Shown: positions 6,368 to 13,211 of the stretch, piece by piece
Layout of the letters: each line of letters begins with the position of its first letter
How positions within the stretch are numbered: position 1 is the stretch's first letter
Made by a program: the position numbers and the translations under genes
Notes under the pieces: generated by a model
The model's database searches: none
Told to the model about the DNA's origin: nothing
The model's input: only the letters and a program-made list of their open reading frames with translations
Source of the DNA: an uncultured Bacilli bacterium
GTDB taxonomy: Bacteria > Bacillota_I > Bacilli_A > RF39 > UBA660
NCBI GenBank assembly: GCA_934133155.1
Contig: CAKPAT010000028.1
Location: forward strand, 1-13,211
DNA: 13,211 nt
Reading direction: 5' to 3'

Positions 6368-7000
6368 TTACTTTTTTTTAGATATTTTATTTTTAATAAA
6401 GGCAATTAATACTGGCAGTAGTGATAAGAAAATGATTGCTAATAATATTAATGTGAAGTGTGATTTTACTGCTGGTATATTACCAAATAAATAACCAATT
6501 GTTAAAAATAATGTTACCCATGTGACTGCTCCTAAGGCGTTATATTTAATGAATTTTCTATATTGGAGTTTTCCCATACCGACAACAAATGGGACGATTG
6601 TTCTGATTATTGGCATAAATCTTGCAATAAACACGGCTGCTCCGCCATATTTTTTTATTAAATTGTCTGCCTTTTCTAAGTTTTCTTCTTTTACTAATTT
6701 GAATTTTTTATTATTCAGTATTTTTTTACCAAAGTGTTTTCCTATTTCGTAGTTAATTGTGTCACCTAATATGGCTGCTACTATTAATATTAATAATAGT
6801 AGTGGAAAGTTCATTTGACCTATGGCGGCAAATGTTCCTGAGGCAAATATTAGGGAGTCTCCTGGTAAGAATGGTAGAAATACTAGTCCTGTTTCGCAGA
6901 AGACGATTAAGAATAATATGGCGTATACGAATGGGCCATAATCAATTATAAACTGTCCTATGTAGTCGTTTATATGTAATATAAAATTAATAAGTTCCAT
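6368..7000 (-). CDS. DedA family (VTT domain) membrane protein
   Basis: This 210-residue integral membrane protein has the DedA/SNARE-associated hallmarks: conserved Glu36 before FLPFLPGDS (41-49), the re-entrant GTFAAIG region, then KYGGAAVFIARFMPIIRTIVPFVVGM (117-142, with R127 and R133), G157-x3-W161, and a final hydrophobic helix (about 182-201) with a KKK tail. The family moves lipids across the membrane; several members recycle undecaprenyl phosphate, and others affect proton-motive force and antibiotic resistance. Which lipid this one handles cannot be read here. The start ATG at 7000 has AGGAAAG just upstream, and an extended -10 promoter precedes it. It is monocistronic with its own terminator. 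It lies next to the toxin module but has no obvious link to it. Confidence 0.9.
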   Translation of the reverse strand: MELINFILHINDYIGQFIIDYGPFVYAILFLIVFCETGLVFLPFLPGDSLIFASGTFAAIGQMNFPLLLLILIVAAILGDTINYEIGKHFGKKILNNKKFKLVKEENLEKADNLIKKYGGAAVFIARFMPIIRTIVPFVVGMGKLQYRKFIKYNALGAVTWVTLFLTIGYLFGNIPAVKSHFTLILLAIIFLSLLPVLIAFIKNKISKKK

Positions 7001-7023
7001 TTTTCTTTCCTTTCTTTTATAAA

Positions 7024-7032
7024 ATTATAACA
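7024..7032 (-). promoter_or_regulatory. Extended -10 promoter of the DedA gene
   Basis: On the minus strand TGTTATAAT (7032-7024) gives TGn plus a perfect TATAAT. No good -35 lies 17 bp upstream (ACAAAA). The first transcribed base would be about 7017, just before the ribosome binding site. Confidence 0.65.
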
Positions 7033-7068
7033 CATTCTTTTTAAATTTTTGTTTTTTTTATTTTTTAT

Positions 7069-7097
7069 TTGACATATGTTTAAATAGATGGTATATT
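7069..7097 (+). promoter_or_regulatory. Promoter of the ABC transporter/GntR operon
   Basis: A perfect TTGACA (7069-7074), a 17-bp spacer and TATATT (7092-7097) with TG at 7089-7090. This is the only perfect -35 in the window and implies a strong basal promoter that would need repression. Transcription would start near 7104, within the dyad at 7100-7122. Confidence 0.85.
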
Positions 7098-7099
7098 AA

Positions 7100-7122
7100 T
7101 TGTACTATCACAAGTATTACAA
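7100..7122. promoter_or_regulatory. Candidate operator for the GntR/YtrA-type regulator
   Basis: A 23-bp imperfect dyad with half-sites TTGTAnTA and TAnTACAA separated by 7 bp. It covers the predicted transcription start and ends just before the SD AAAGGAGGG (7121-7129). The operon encodes a GntR/YtrA-type regulator as its last gene, and such regulators usually repress their own operon. That this protein binds here is inference from position and symmetry. Confidence 0.55.
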
Positions 7123-7133
7123 AGGAGGGTTTT

Positions 7134-8030
7134 ATGATAGAAGTTAAAAAGCTTAATAAGTCTTATGATAAAAAGAAGGTTATTAAGGATTTAAGCTTAA
7201 AGCTTGAGAATAATTCTATTTATGGTCTTGTAGGTGCTAATGGTGCAGGTAAGAGTACTTTACTTAGGATTATTAATGGTATTTTTATGCCTGATAGTGG
7301 TGAAATTTTGGTTGATGGTCATAGTATTTTTGATAATGAGATTTTGAAACAGAAGATTGTTTTTGTTCCTGATGATTTATTCTTTTATCCTAATTATACT
7401 TTACTTGATATGGCAAAATTTTATGAGGCTATGTATGAAAAGTTTGATATGTCATACTTCAAAAGGACGGCTTTAAAATTAAAGCTTGATTTGGATGCGA
7501 AAATTAATACTTTTTCTAAGGGTATGAAAAGACAGTGTGCACTTATTTGTGCTCTTTCAACTAATGCAAAATATATGTTTTTTGATGAAACTTTTGATGG
7601 TGTTGATCCTGTTGTTCGTATTTTGCTTAAACGGCTTATTGCTGAAAAAATGGAAGATAATGATACTACAATCATTCTTACCAGTCACAATTTAAGAGAG
7701 CTTGAGGATATATGTGATAATATTGGTTTACTTTATGATGGCGGTATTTTATTTGAAAGTGATATTGATAGTTTAAAAACTAAGATGTTTAAGGTGCAAA
7801 TTTCTTTGAAAAACGATTTTTCACGTGATGATTTTAAGGATTTAGATATTTTGAGTTTTAAAAAGTGTGGTAGTGTTGCTCAAATTATTTTAAGAGGTGA
7901 TAAGGATAAGATTACTGATTATTTAAAATCTTTAAATCCAGTTATTTTGGATTTTGTTTCTCTTTCTTTAGAGGAGATATTTATTTATGAAATGGAGGCT
8001 TTAGGTTATGAATTCGGTTCGATTGTTTAA
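7134..8030 (+). CDS. ABC transporter ATP-binding protein (YtrB-like)
   Basis: This 298-residue nucleotide-binding subunit has Walker A GANGAGKST (34-42), a degenerate signature FSKGM (127-131) instead of LSGGQ, Walker B YMFFDE (147-152) followed by TFDGVDP where most have PTxGLDP, and the switch His185 in TSHNLRE. The usual Q-loop Gln is replaced in the VPDD stretch (79-82). These departures are typical of the YtrB-like group that works with GntR/YtrA regulators. Residues about 215-298 form the accessory C-terminal region. It would energise the permease encoded next at the cytoplasmic membrane. AAAGGAGGG lies 4 nt before ATG 7134. Its last 23 nt overlap the permease gene. Substrate unknown; relatives answer cell-wall antibiotics or other envelope stress. 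Confidence 0.92.
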   Translation: MIEVKKLNKSYDKKKVIKDLSLKLENNSIYGLVGANGAGKSTLLRIINGIFMPDSGEILVDGHSIFDNEILKQKIVFVPDDLFFYPNYTLLDMAKFYEAMYEKFDMSYFKRTALKLKLDLDAKINTFSKGMKRQCALICALSTNAKYMFFDETFDGVDPVVRILLKRLIAEKMEDNDTTIILTSHNLRELEDICDNIGLLYDGGILFESDIDSLKTKMFKVQISLKNDFSRDDFKDLDILSFKKCGSVAQIILRGDKDKITDYLKSLNPVILDFVSLSLEEIFIYEMEALGYEFGSIV

Positions 8031-9978
8031 TTTTAATTTTTTGAAACAAAATTTGAAGAAGTCTAAGGCTACTTTAAGTATATTTTTAGGGATTGTTCCG
8101 ATTATAACGGTATTTTATTTACTTGCTATGATTGGTGGGAATTTTTATGCGCCAAGTTTGAGGCAAATTTCTGTAGTTCATATTGCCGGAATGTATATTA
8201 TCCCAATAATTTTATCTATTTGTTTATTTGGCTTTGTTTTTAAAAGGAAAAGTAGTGATTTTATTAACTCTATGCCAATTAGTAGAGCAACTATTTTTGT
8301 AACAAATACGATTGGTGGTATTTTACTTTTAATTTTAATGATGGGAATAAGTGCATTTTTAATATTTTTAGTTAGTGAACTTTTCACGAGTTTAGTTATT
8401 CCATTTAAAATGATTGTAGATTATTTTATTAGTTTTTCAATTATTTATGTATTTGTTTTTACTATTTGTAATTTAGCTGCTAGTGTTTCAGGTAATGTGA
8501 TGACACAAATTGTAGTCACTTTACTTATTATGTTTTTGGTACCTTTTCTTTCACAAATGTCTTTAGGTTTTTTTAATAACGAGGCTGTAGTTTCTTGTTC
8601 TTCAAGTTCATGTGCTCCTAAAGTTTATGAGTGTTACGACAATTTTTGTTTGAATGATAAAGAAAATGGTATTTATAAAGCTTCGTCTTCAATTTATACA
8701 GAAGCGAAATATACGGCTCCTTATCAATTTGTTTCCTCAATTATATTTGGTAATAATTTTACTTTTGGTAAATCACAACTTGGAAAAATGTTTTTCTTAA
8801 GTTTAGTTTATATTGTTTTAGGCTATGTTTTATTTAAAAGACGTTCTATGGAAGTTACGGAAACTTCATTTAGAAATATTTACGTTCATATGTTTGTAAA
8901 GTCTTTAACGATTATTCCTATGGTATTTTTATTTGATGCGTTTATGTTTAGTTCTGATTTTGGATGGCCTTTAGTAATTGTTCTTTTAATGATTTTAGCG
9001 TACTTCTTTGTTTATGACTTAATTACTAAAAAAAGTATTACAAATATTAGACTTTCTTTAGTGTTCTTTATTATAACTACACTTCTTGTTACAGGTTTTT
9101 ACTATTTAACAAATGTTAAAGAAAATACAACTTACATTGATAGAAGTAAAGTTTCTTCTGTAGCATTGGATTTATCAGAGTTTGTGAACATGTCTGATGT
9201 TTATATTTCTTCATCTAAAGTTATTGATTGGGTATTTCAAGATTTATTAAGTTCTAATTATAGTAGACAGGATTCTTATGTTGCTTATCTAAAAATGAAT
9301 AATGGCACGGTTTATGAGCTTCCAGTTTCTTATTCTGAAAATTATAATAAGATACTTAAATATGTAAATAATAATAAAGATATTTCTACAAAATTCAAGG
9401 ATATTCCATACTCTCAAATTTATTTTATTAAAGCAGATAATCTTGCTTTAGATCCTAATAGTAACAGTAAAATTATATCTTTAGTTAAATCTTCTATGGA
9501 GAATCTTTCTTTATCAAGTTATAATGCTTTAGAAGATAATGGATTTATTTTAAATATGCGTGCGTACTCTAATGGAAGAATTGTTACTTATCAAATTAAT
9601 ACAAAAATATCTCCTGAACTTACTCGTAAAATTTCTAGTTATTTTAATGAAGAATTTAAGAAAAATACAATTGATAAAGATAATATGCATACTGTTTATG
9701 TAGATAATCATGACGATATTTATTATCCAGATATGGACTACTTTACTAGTAACTGTTCTAAAGATCTTTGGAATTTTATTAAAACTAATATTAATAAGGA
9801 CTGCGATATTACTAAACCATACATTAAGTTTGAATATTATTCTGGTAATGGAAGTTATGCCTTTTATACAAATAATATTTCTGGTTTTAGTGAATTAATT
9901 TCTTCTTTAAGAGAAAAAGTTAAAGATTTACCTGATTATCAAGATTATCTTTCTTCTTTAAGTGATGATGATGAATGA
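8008..9978 (+). CDS. ABC transporter permease with large extracytoplasmic C-terminal domain
   Basis: This 656-residue membrane protein begins with a basic amphipathic stretch, then membrane segments near 23-43, 58-78, 97-125, 138-160, 167-187, 262-276, 297-314, 320-338 and 347-367. The motif FINSMPISRATIF (85-97) between segments two and three is characteristic of permeases paired with YtrB-like ATPases. Residues about 370-656 form a hydrophilic domain, probably outside the cell, ending in SLSDDDE. A loop before segment six carries four cysteines at 197, 202, 209 and 214. GGAGG (7994-7998) lies 9 nt before ATG 8008, inside the ATPase gene; the 23-nt overlap indicates coupled translation. It probably works as a dimer with the ATPase as exporter, floppase or mechanotransmission device; substrate unknown. 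Only one permease is present here, unlike the larger ytr operon of Bacillus. Confidence 0.88.
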   Translation: MNSVRLFNFNFLKQNLKKSKATLSIFLGIVPIITVFYLLAMIGGNFYAPSLRQISVVHIAGMYIIPIILSICLFGFVFKRKSSDFINSMPISRATIFVTNTIGGILLLILMMGISAFLIFLVSELFTSLVIPFKMIVDYFISFSIIYVFVFTICNLAASVSGNVMTQIVVTLLIMFLVPFLSQMSLGFFNNEAVVSCSSSSCAPKVYECYDNFCLNDKENGIYKASSSIYTEAKYTAPYQFVSSIIFGNNFTFGKSQLGKMFFLSLVYIVLGYVLFKRRSMEVTETSFRNIYVHMFVKSLTIIPMVFLFDAFMFSSDFGWPLVIVLLMILAYFFVYDLITKKSITNIRLSLVFFIITTLLVTGFYYLTNVKENTTYIDRSKVSSVALDLSEFVNMSDVYISSSKVIDWVFQDLLSSNYSRQDSYVAYLKMNNGTVYELPVSYSENYNKILKYVNNNKDISTKFKDIPYSQIYFIKADNLALDPNSNSKIISLVKSSMENLSLSSYNALEDNGFILNMRAYSNGRIVTYQINTKISPELTRKISSYFNEEFKKNTIDKDNMHTVYVDNHDDIYYPDMDYFTSNCSKDLWNFIKTNINKDCDITKPYIKFEYYSGNGSYAFYTNNISGFSELISSLREKVKDLPDYQDYLSSLSDDDE

Positions 9979-10327
9979 TTTAGTTATTTTAGATTATAGA
10001 TCTAGTGAACCTATTTTTATGCAGATAGTTTCGCAAATTGAAAAATATGTTGCTTTAGGAGTTTTAAAAACTAATGACACACTTCCTTCTATTAGGCGTA
10101 TGGCAACTTCTTTAGGTATTAATCCAAATACTGTTAAGAAAGCATACGAAGAACTTGAAAAAAGAGGGGTTATTAGTACTATGTCTACTAAAAATTCAGT
10201 TATTTTAGTAGATGCTTCTATAGTAAAACAAATGAAAATTGATGAAGGTATTGTATCTTTAAGAAAACAAATTGATGAACTTGTTAATTTAGGTATTTCT
10301 AAAGAAGATATTTTGAAAAAATTATAA
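9971..10327 (+). CDS. GntR family transcriptional regulator, YtrA subfamily
   Basis: This 118-residue protein has an N-terminal winged helix (residues about 10-78) with the YtrA pattern: PIFMQIVSQIEKYVALGVL (14-32), the recognition region TLPSIRRMATSLGINPNTV (37-55), and KAYEELEKRGVI (57-68). A short helical tail (about 83-118) replaces the large effector domain of other GntR groups and probably serves dimerisation. It likely represses its own operon, binding the dyad at 7100-7122, until envelope stress or a ligand relieves it. The start is uncertain: GTG 9962 and ATGs at 9965, 9968 and 9971 are all in frame, and no SD is evident. I chose 9971 because it gives the family's usual N-terminus. 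The gene overlaps the permease end, so ribosomes probably restart there after termination at 9976-9978. Confidence 0.9.
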   Translation: MNDLVILDYRSSEPIFMQIVSQIEKYVALGVLKTNDTLPSIRRMATSLGINPNTVKKAYEELEKRGVISTMSTKNSVILVDASIVKQMKIDEGIVSLRKQIDELVNLGISKEDILKKL

Positions 10328-10358
10328 AACTTTGTTTCTTCATGAAATAAAGTTTTTT
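10326..10358 (+). terminator. Terminator of the ABC/GntR operon
   Basis: AAAACTTTGTTTC (10326-10338) pairs with GAAATAAAGTTTT (10344-10356) with one G-U pair and a 5-nt loop. T's run to 10358. The hairpin starts inside the stop codon. Confidence 0.8.
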
Positions 10359-10406
10359 CTATTTGGAATTAATTTTTTGTTATATTTACGCTCATTAATA
10401 AGATTC

Positions 10407-10474
10407 ATAGTACAAGTAGGTAATTTAAGTATAGCGGTTTAGCTTAATATGTTTTTATGTATTACAAATAGTAC
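10407..10474. promoter_or_regulatory. Operator-like half-sites upstream of the BspA-like gene
   Basis: ATAGTACAA (10407-10415) is the exact reverse complement of the left arm TTGTACTAT of the dyad at 7100-7122. GTATTACAA (10459-10467) is an exact copy of its right arm, and ATAGTAC follows directly (10468-10474). They lie between the GntR gene terminator and the next promoter. In so AT-rich a sequence single 9-mers can recur by chance. The rest of 10359-10485 shows no gene. Confidence 0.3.
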
Positions 10475-10485
10475 CATATTTTGTA

Positions 10486-10514
10486 TTGCAATTAATTAAT
10501 GCGTATGATATAAA
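10486..10514 (+). promoter_or_regulatory. Promoter of the BspA-like gene
   Basis: TTGCAA (10486-10491), 17 bp, TATAAA (10509-10514) with TG at 10506-10507. A second register, TTGTAT (10481-10486), 17 bp and TATGAT (10504-10509), overlaps it. The SD-like AGGGTGA (10538-10544) lies 7 nt before ATG 10552, leaving a leader of roughly 30 nt. Confidence 0.65.
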
Positions 10515-10551
10515 TGTAATAGATAAAAATAAATAGTAGGGTGATTTTAAT

Positions 10552-13211
10552 ATGCGTAATAAAAATATAGTAATAATTGGACTTTTATGTCTTTTAGTAA
10601 TAATGGCAGTAGGATATTCAGCATTTTCTTCTAAACTGAATATAAACTCTTCTTCTTCTATTACAGGTAATTTTAAAGTTAGAATAACAAATCTAACTTA
10701 TAAAAATATAGTAGGCTCTGCTTTAGATAAAAATGATGTAACAAACTTTACTGATGATACAGCAACGTTTGCGACTACTTTTGAAAGTCCAGGGGATTCA
10801 ATAACATACGAAGTAACTGTATCAAATGAAGGTAACTTACCAGCTCTTTTAAAAACAATATCTAAAACAAATAATTTAAATGATGCGATAGAGTTTTCAG
10901 TATCAGATTTTACAAGTGGACCAGTACTTAATGCAGGAGATAATACAACATTTACAGTAACAGTATCATTTAAATCTTCAGTCACAACTCAGCCAAAAGA
11001 TTTAACCTCTTCAACAACAGTAGATTTAGGTTATGTACAGGCGTCATCTCCTACAGCAAGTTATCAAACATATATGGTTAATTATGATTATGAAACAAAT
11101 GGGGGAAATAATTCTTCTATTTATCAAATGAATGTACCAAATGGAGATGAAGCGGATTTAAAAGTAAATTCAGCAAAAGAAAATTATGAATTTATTGGAT
11201 GGAATACGAATAAAGACGCTAAAGAAGCACTTTCTACATTAAAAATAAATAGTGATACGACCTTATATGCCATATATAAAAAAGCTCTTACAGTAACATA
11301 TGAAAAAGATGAAAATATCACAAGTTTAGGGAAAACAACTGATTCTTGTGATATTTATAACAATGAAAAATCGTGCATTATAACACTACCAAATATAACA
11401 GTAAATAAAGATTATGATGTGGCAGGATTTTATAAGGGTGCAGTTTATATAGGTGGAACAAATGGAAAATATGCATTAACTGATAATATAACATTAACCG
11501 CAAAATCAAAAGAACCAATACCTTATATGATGAAAAGGGATATATCTAAAGCATTTTGGCAATCTGATTATAAAGATAAAATATCAACAGTAGATGTACT
11601 TACAAATAAAGATGTGCCAGATATGGCAGTAGCGTCATGGGATGTATCGGATAAACAAAATAAATCAGTAATGGCATGGATTATAAATGATTCAAATAAT
11701 CAAGGTATGTATAAGCTTTATATAGGTGGTAAAGGTATAGTTTATGCAAATGAAGATTCTTCTTATTTATTTGCTGGAAAGGATTCTAGTTTTAATAAAG
11801 TAACTGAAATTAATTTAGGAAATTTAGATACATCAAAAGTAACAGATATGAACCATATGTTTAATTATTGTAGTAGTTTAACTATCTTAGATGTTAGTAA
11901 ATTTGACACATCAAACGTTACTGATATGCATACAATGTTTCAATTATGTAGTAGTTTGACCATTTTAGATGTCAGTAAATTTGATACTTCAAAAGTAACA
12001 GATATGAGGTGGATGTTTTATGGTTGTAGCGGTTTAATCAATTTAGATTTAAGCAGTTTTGACACTTCAAGCGTGACAAATATGTATTCAATGTTTTACC
12101 AATGCAGCCATTTAACTAGTTTAGATGTCAGTAATTTTAATACATCAAAAGTAGTTAACATGCGTTCTATGTTTAATCAATGTGGCGGTTTAATCAATTT
12201 AGATTTAAGTAGTTTTGATACTTCAAAAGTAACTAATATGAGTTATATGTTTAATAAATGTAGTAGTTTAATCAGTTTAGATATTAGTAAATTTAACACA
12301 TCAAATGTTACTGATATGATTTCTATGTTTAATAAATGTAGTGGTTTAACAAGTTTAGATGTCAGTAATTTCGATACATCAAATGTGACAAATATGTATA
12401 TAATGTTTCAATTATGTAGTGGTTTGACTAGTTTAGATGTCAGTAAATTTGACACCTCAAAAGTAACAGATATGGGTTATATGTTTAACAAATGTGGTAG
12501 TTTAACTAGCTTAGATGTCAGTAATTTTGATACATCGAATGTGGCTAATATGAATTGGATGTTTAGCGAATGTAGTAGTTTAACTAGCTTAGATGTCAGT
12601 AGTTTTGATACATCAAACGTGACAAATATGTATTCAATGTTTAATCAATGCAGTAGTTTAACTAGTTTAGATGTCAGTAAATTTGATACTTCAAAAGTAA
12701 CTGATATGACTGGTATGTTTAGTAAATGTAGTAGCTTAATCAGTTTAGATGTCAGTAATTTTAATACTTCAAATGTTACTAATATGACAGCAATGTTTCA
12801 ATCATGCAGTAGTTTAACCAGCTTAAATGTCAGTAAATTTGATACATCAAAAGCAACCAATATAAGTTATATGTTTAATAACTGTAGCAGTTTAATCAGC
12901 TTAGATGTTAGTAATTTTGATACATCAAAAGTAACTAATATGCGTGTTATGTTTAGTGAATGTGGTAGTTTAACTAGTTTAGATGTCAGTAATTTTGATA
13001 CATCAAATGTTACTGATATGCATTATATGTTTTATGGCCTTGGTTTAAATAAACTAAATTTGTGTTCATTTGATACTTCTAAGGTTACTAATATGTCAGG
13101 TATGTTTCAAAATAATAATGCTCTTAAAGTAGTTTATGTAAGTAATAAATGGAATATGGATAGTGTTACAAATAAAACAGATATGTTTACAAATAGTGGT
13201 GTAACTGATGT
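10552..13211 (+). CDS. BspA-like surface protein with DUF285 leucine-rich repeats (3' end beyond window)
   Basis: The frame stays open from ATG 10552 to the window end, at least 886 residues. Residues 5-22 are a hydrophobic export or membrane-anchor segment after a basic start; there is no lipobox. Residues about 38-163 look like a beta-sandwich with a VTVSNEGN motif. Residues about 173-243 (VNYDYETNGG ... FIGWNT ... TLYAIY) match the InlB/Flg_new repeat; 245-320 is a more diverged similar unit with two Cys. Residues 325-432 are the region that usually precedes BspA repeats (FWQSDYKDKI, MAVASWDVS). From 433 follow 15 exact 26-residue repeats of type MFxxCSSLTSLDVSxFDTSxVTxM, then a degenerate 16th and a less regular end. 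BspA relatives bind host proteins and other bacteria; that role is inferred. Its anchor and any sortase signal are outside the window. Codons in the N-terminal half are A-ending, unlike neighbouring plus-strand genes. Confidence 0.92.
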   Translation, partial: MRNKNIVIIGLLCLLVIMAVGYSAFSSKLNINSSSSITGNFKVRITNLTYKNIVGSALDKNDVTNFTDDTATFATTFESPGDSITYEVTVSNEGNLPALLKTISKTNNLNDAIEFSVSDFTSGPVLNAGDNTTFTVTVSFKSSVTTQPKDLTSSTTVDLGYVQASSPTASYQTYMVNYDYETNGGNNSSIYQMNVPNGDEADLKVNSAKENYEFIGWNTNKDAKEALSTLKINSDTTLYAIYKKALTVTYEKDENITSLGKTTDSCDIYNNEKSCIITLPNITVNKDYDVAGFYKGAVYIGGTNGKYALTDNITLTAKSKEPIPYMMKRDISKAFWQSDYKDKISTVDVLTNKDVPDMAVASWDVSDKQNKSVMAWIINDSNNQGMYKLYIGGKGIVYANEDSSYLFAGKDSSFNKVTEINLGNLDTSKVTDMNHMFNYCSSLTILDVSKFDTSNVTDMHTMFQLCSSLTILDVSKFDTSKVTDMRWMFYGCSGLINLDLSSFDTSSVTNMYSMFYQCSHLTSLDVSNFNTSKVVNMRSMFNQCGGLINLDLSSFDTSKVTNMSYMFNKCSSLISLDISKFNTSNVTDMISMFNKCSGLTSLDVSNFDTSNVTNMYIMFQLCSGLTSLDVSKFDTSKVTDMGYMFNKCGSLTSLDVSNFDTSNVANMNWMFSECSSLTSLDVSSFDTSNVTNMYSMFNQCSSLTSLDVSKFDTSKVTDMTGMFSKCSSLISLDVSNFNTSNVTNMTAMFQSCSSLTSLNVSKFDTSKATNISYMFNNCSSLISLDVSNFDTSKVTNMRVMFSECGSLTSLDVSNFDTSNVTDMHYMFYGLGLNKLNLCSFDTSKVTNMSGMFQNNNALKVVYVSNKWNMDSVTNKTDMFTNSGVTD
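11848..13017 (+). repeat. Tandem array of fifteen 78-bp BspA/DUF285 repeats
   Basis: Fifteen units of exactly 78 bp (26 codons) start at 11848, 11926, 12004 and so on, without any insertion or deletion. Conserved positions are Met1, Met5-Phe6, Cys9, Leu12, Leu15-Asp16, Ser18, Phe20 and Ser23; hypervariable ones are 3-4 and 7-8. A degenerate 16th unit of 25 codons starts at 13018. Such arrays can change length by recombination, but the units here have many different silent codons, so they are not freshly copied. Confidence 0.93.

Noticed and set aside
7134..8030. The ATPase as an inactive pseudo-enzyme because of its FSKGM signature and DET in place of DEP.
   Set aside because: Walker A, the Asp-Glu of Walker B and the switch His are all intact, and such departures are usual in YtrB-like ATPases.
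10698..10985. A minus-strand 95-codon open frame under the BspA-like gene.
   Set aside because: It lies opposite the N-terminal domain of a well-supported gene and has no SD or recognisable feature.

Overview
The window is very AT-rich, uses TGA and TAA/TAG as ordinary stops, and has Shine-Dalgarno sites and promoters of the TTGACA/TATAAT type, many with an extended TGn before the -10. Together with a DedA protein, a YtrA-type GntR/ABC operon, a ToxN-type toxin and BspA-like surface repeats, this points to an uncultured, probably gut-dwelling, low-GC Bacillota (Bacilli or Clostridia; the sequence does not decide between them). No tRNA, rRNA, CRISPR array or insertion sequence is visible.

Layout. 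1-240: the tail of a short or truncated gene, its terminator, and a promoter. 240-1877: a secreted beta-helix-like surface protein ending in an NPATN sortase-type anchor. 1914-4555 (minus strand): two overlapping genes for FAD-dependent oxidoreductases, a BaiN/HI0933-like flavoprotein followed by a COG2509-like dehydrogenase. Their promoter lies back to back with, and shares its -35 region with, the promoter of an unrecognised four-TM membrane protein (4643-5518).

5533-6234 (minus strand) is the standout: a complete type III toxin-antitoxin module. It has a strong promoter, a leader with two small hairpins, two perfect 36-nt antitoxin RNA repeats whose sequence can fold as an H-type pseudoknot bounded by A-runs, a terminator, and then the ToxN/AbiQ-family endoribonuclease. 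Such modules are known for phage abortive infection and plasmid maintenance. This copy appears intact and was read directly from the sequence.

6368-7000 (minus strand) is a DedA/VTT membrane protein. 7134-10327 is a tight three-gene operon: ABC ATPase, large permease, and a short GntR/YtrA-type repressor translated from inside the end of the permease gene. A 23-bp dyad over the predicted start of transcription is a likely operator for that repressor. From 10552 to the end runs a large, unfinished surface protein: an N-terminal membrane anchor, a beta-sandwich-like region, an InlB/Flg_new-type repeat, then 15 gap-free 78-bp (26-residue) BspA/DUF285 repeats. Its N-terminal half favours A-ending codons, unlike the T-ending codons of other plus-strand genes, which may mean a different origin or a recent inversion.

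How the genes work together: the two surface proteins suggest an envelope made for contact with host or neighbours. The ABC/GntR operon is a self-contained, self-regulated envelope export or stress unit. The ToxIN module is an independent defence or selfish element set between housekeeping-like membrane genes.
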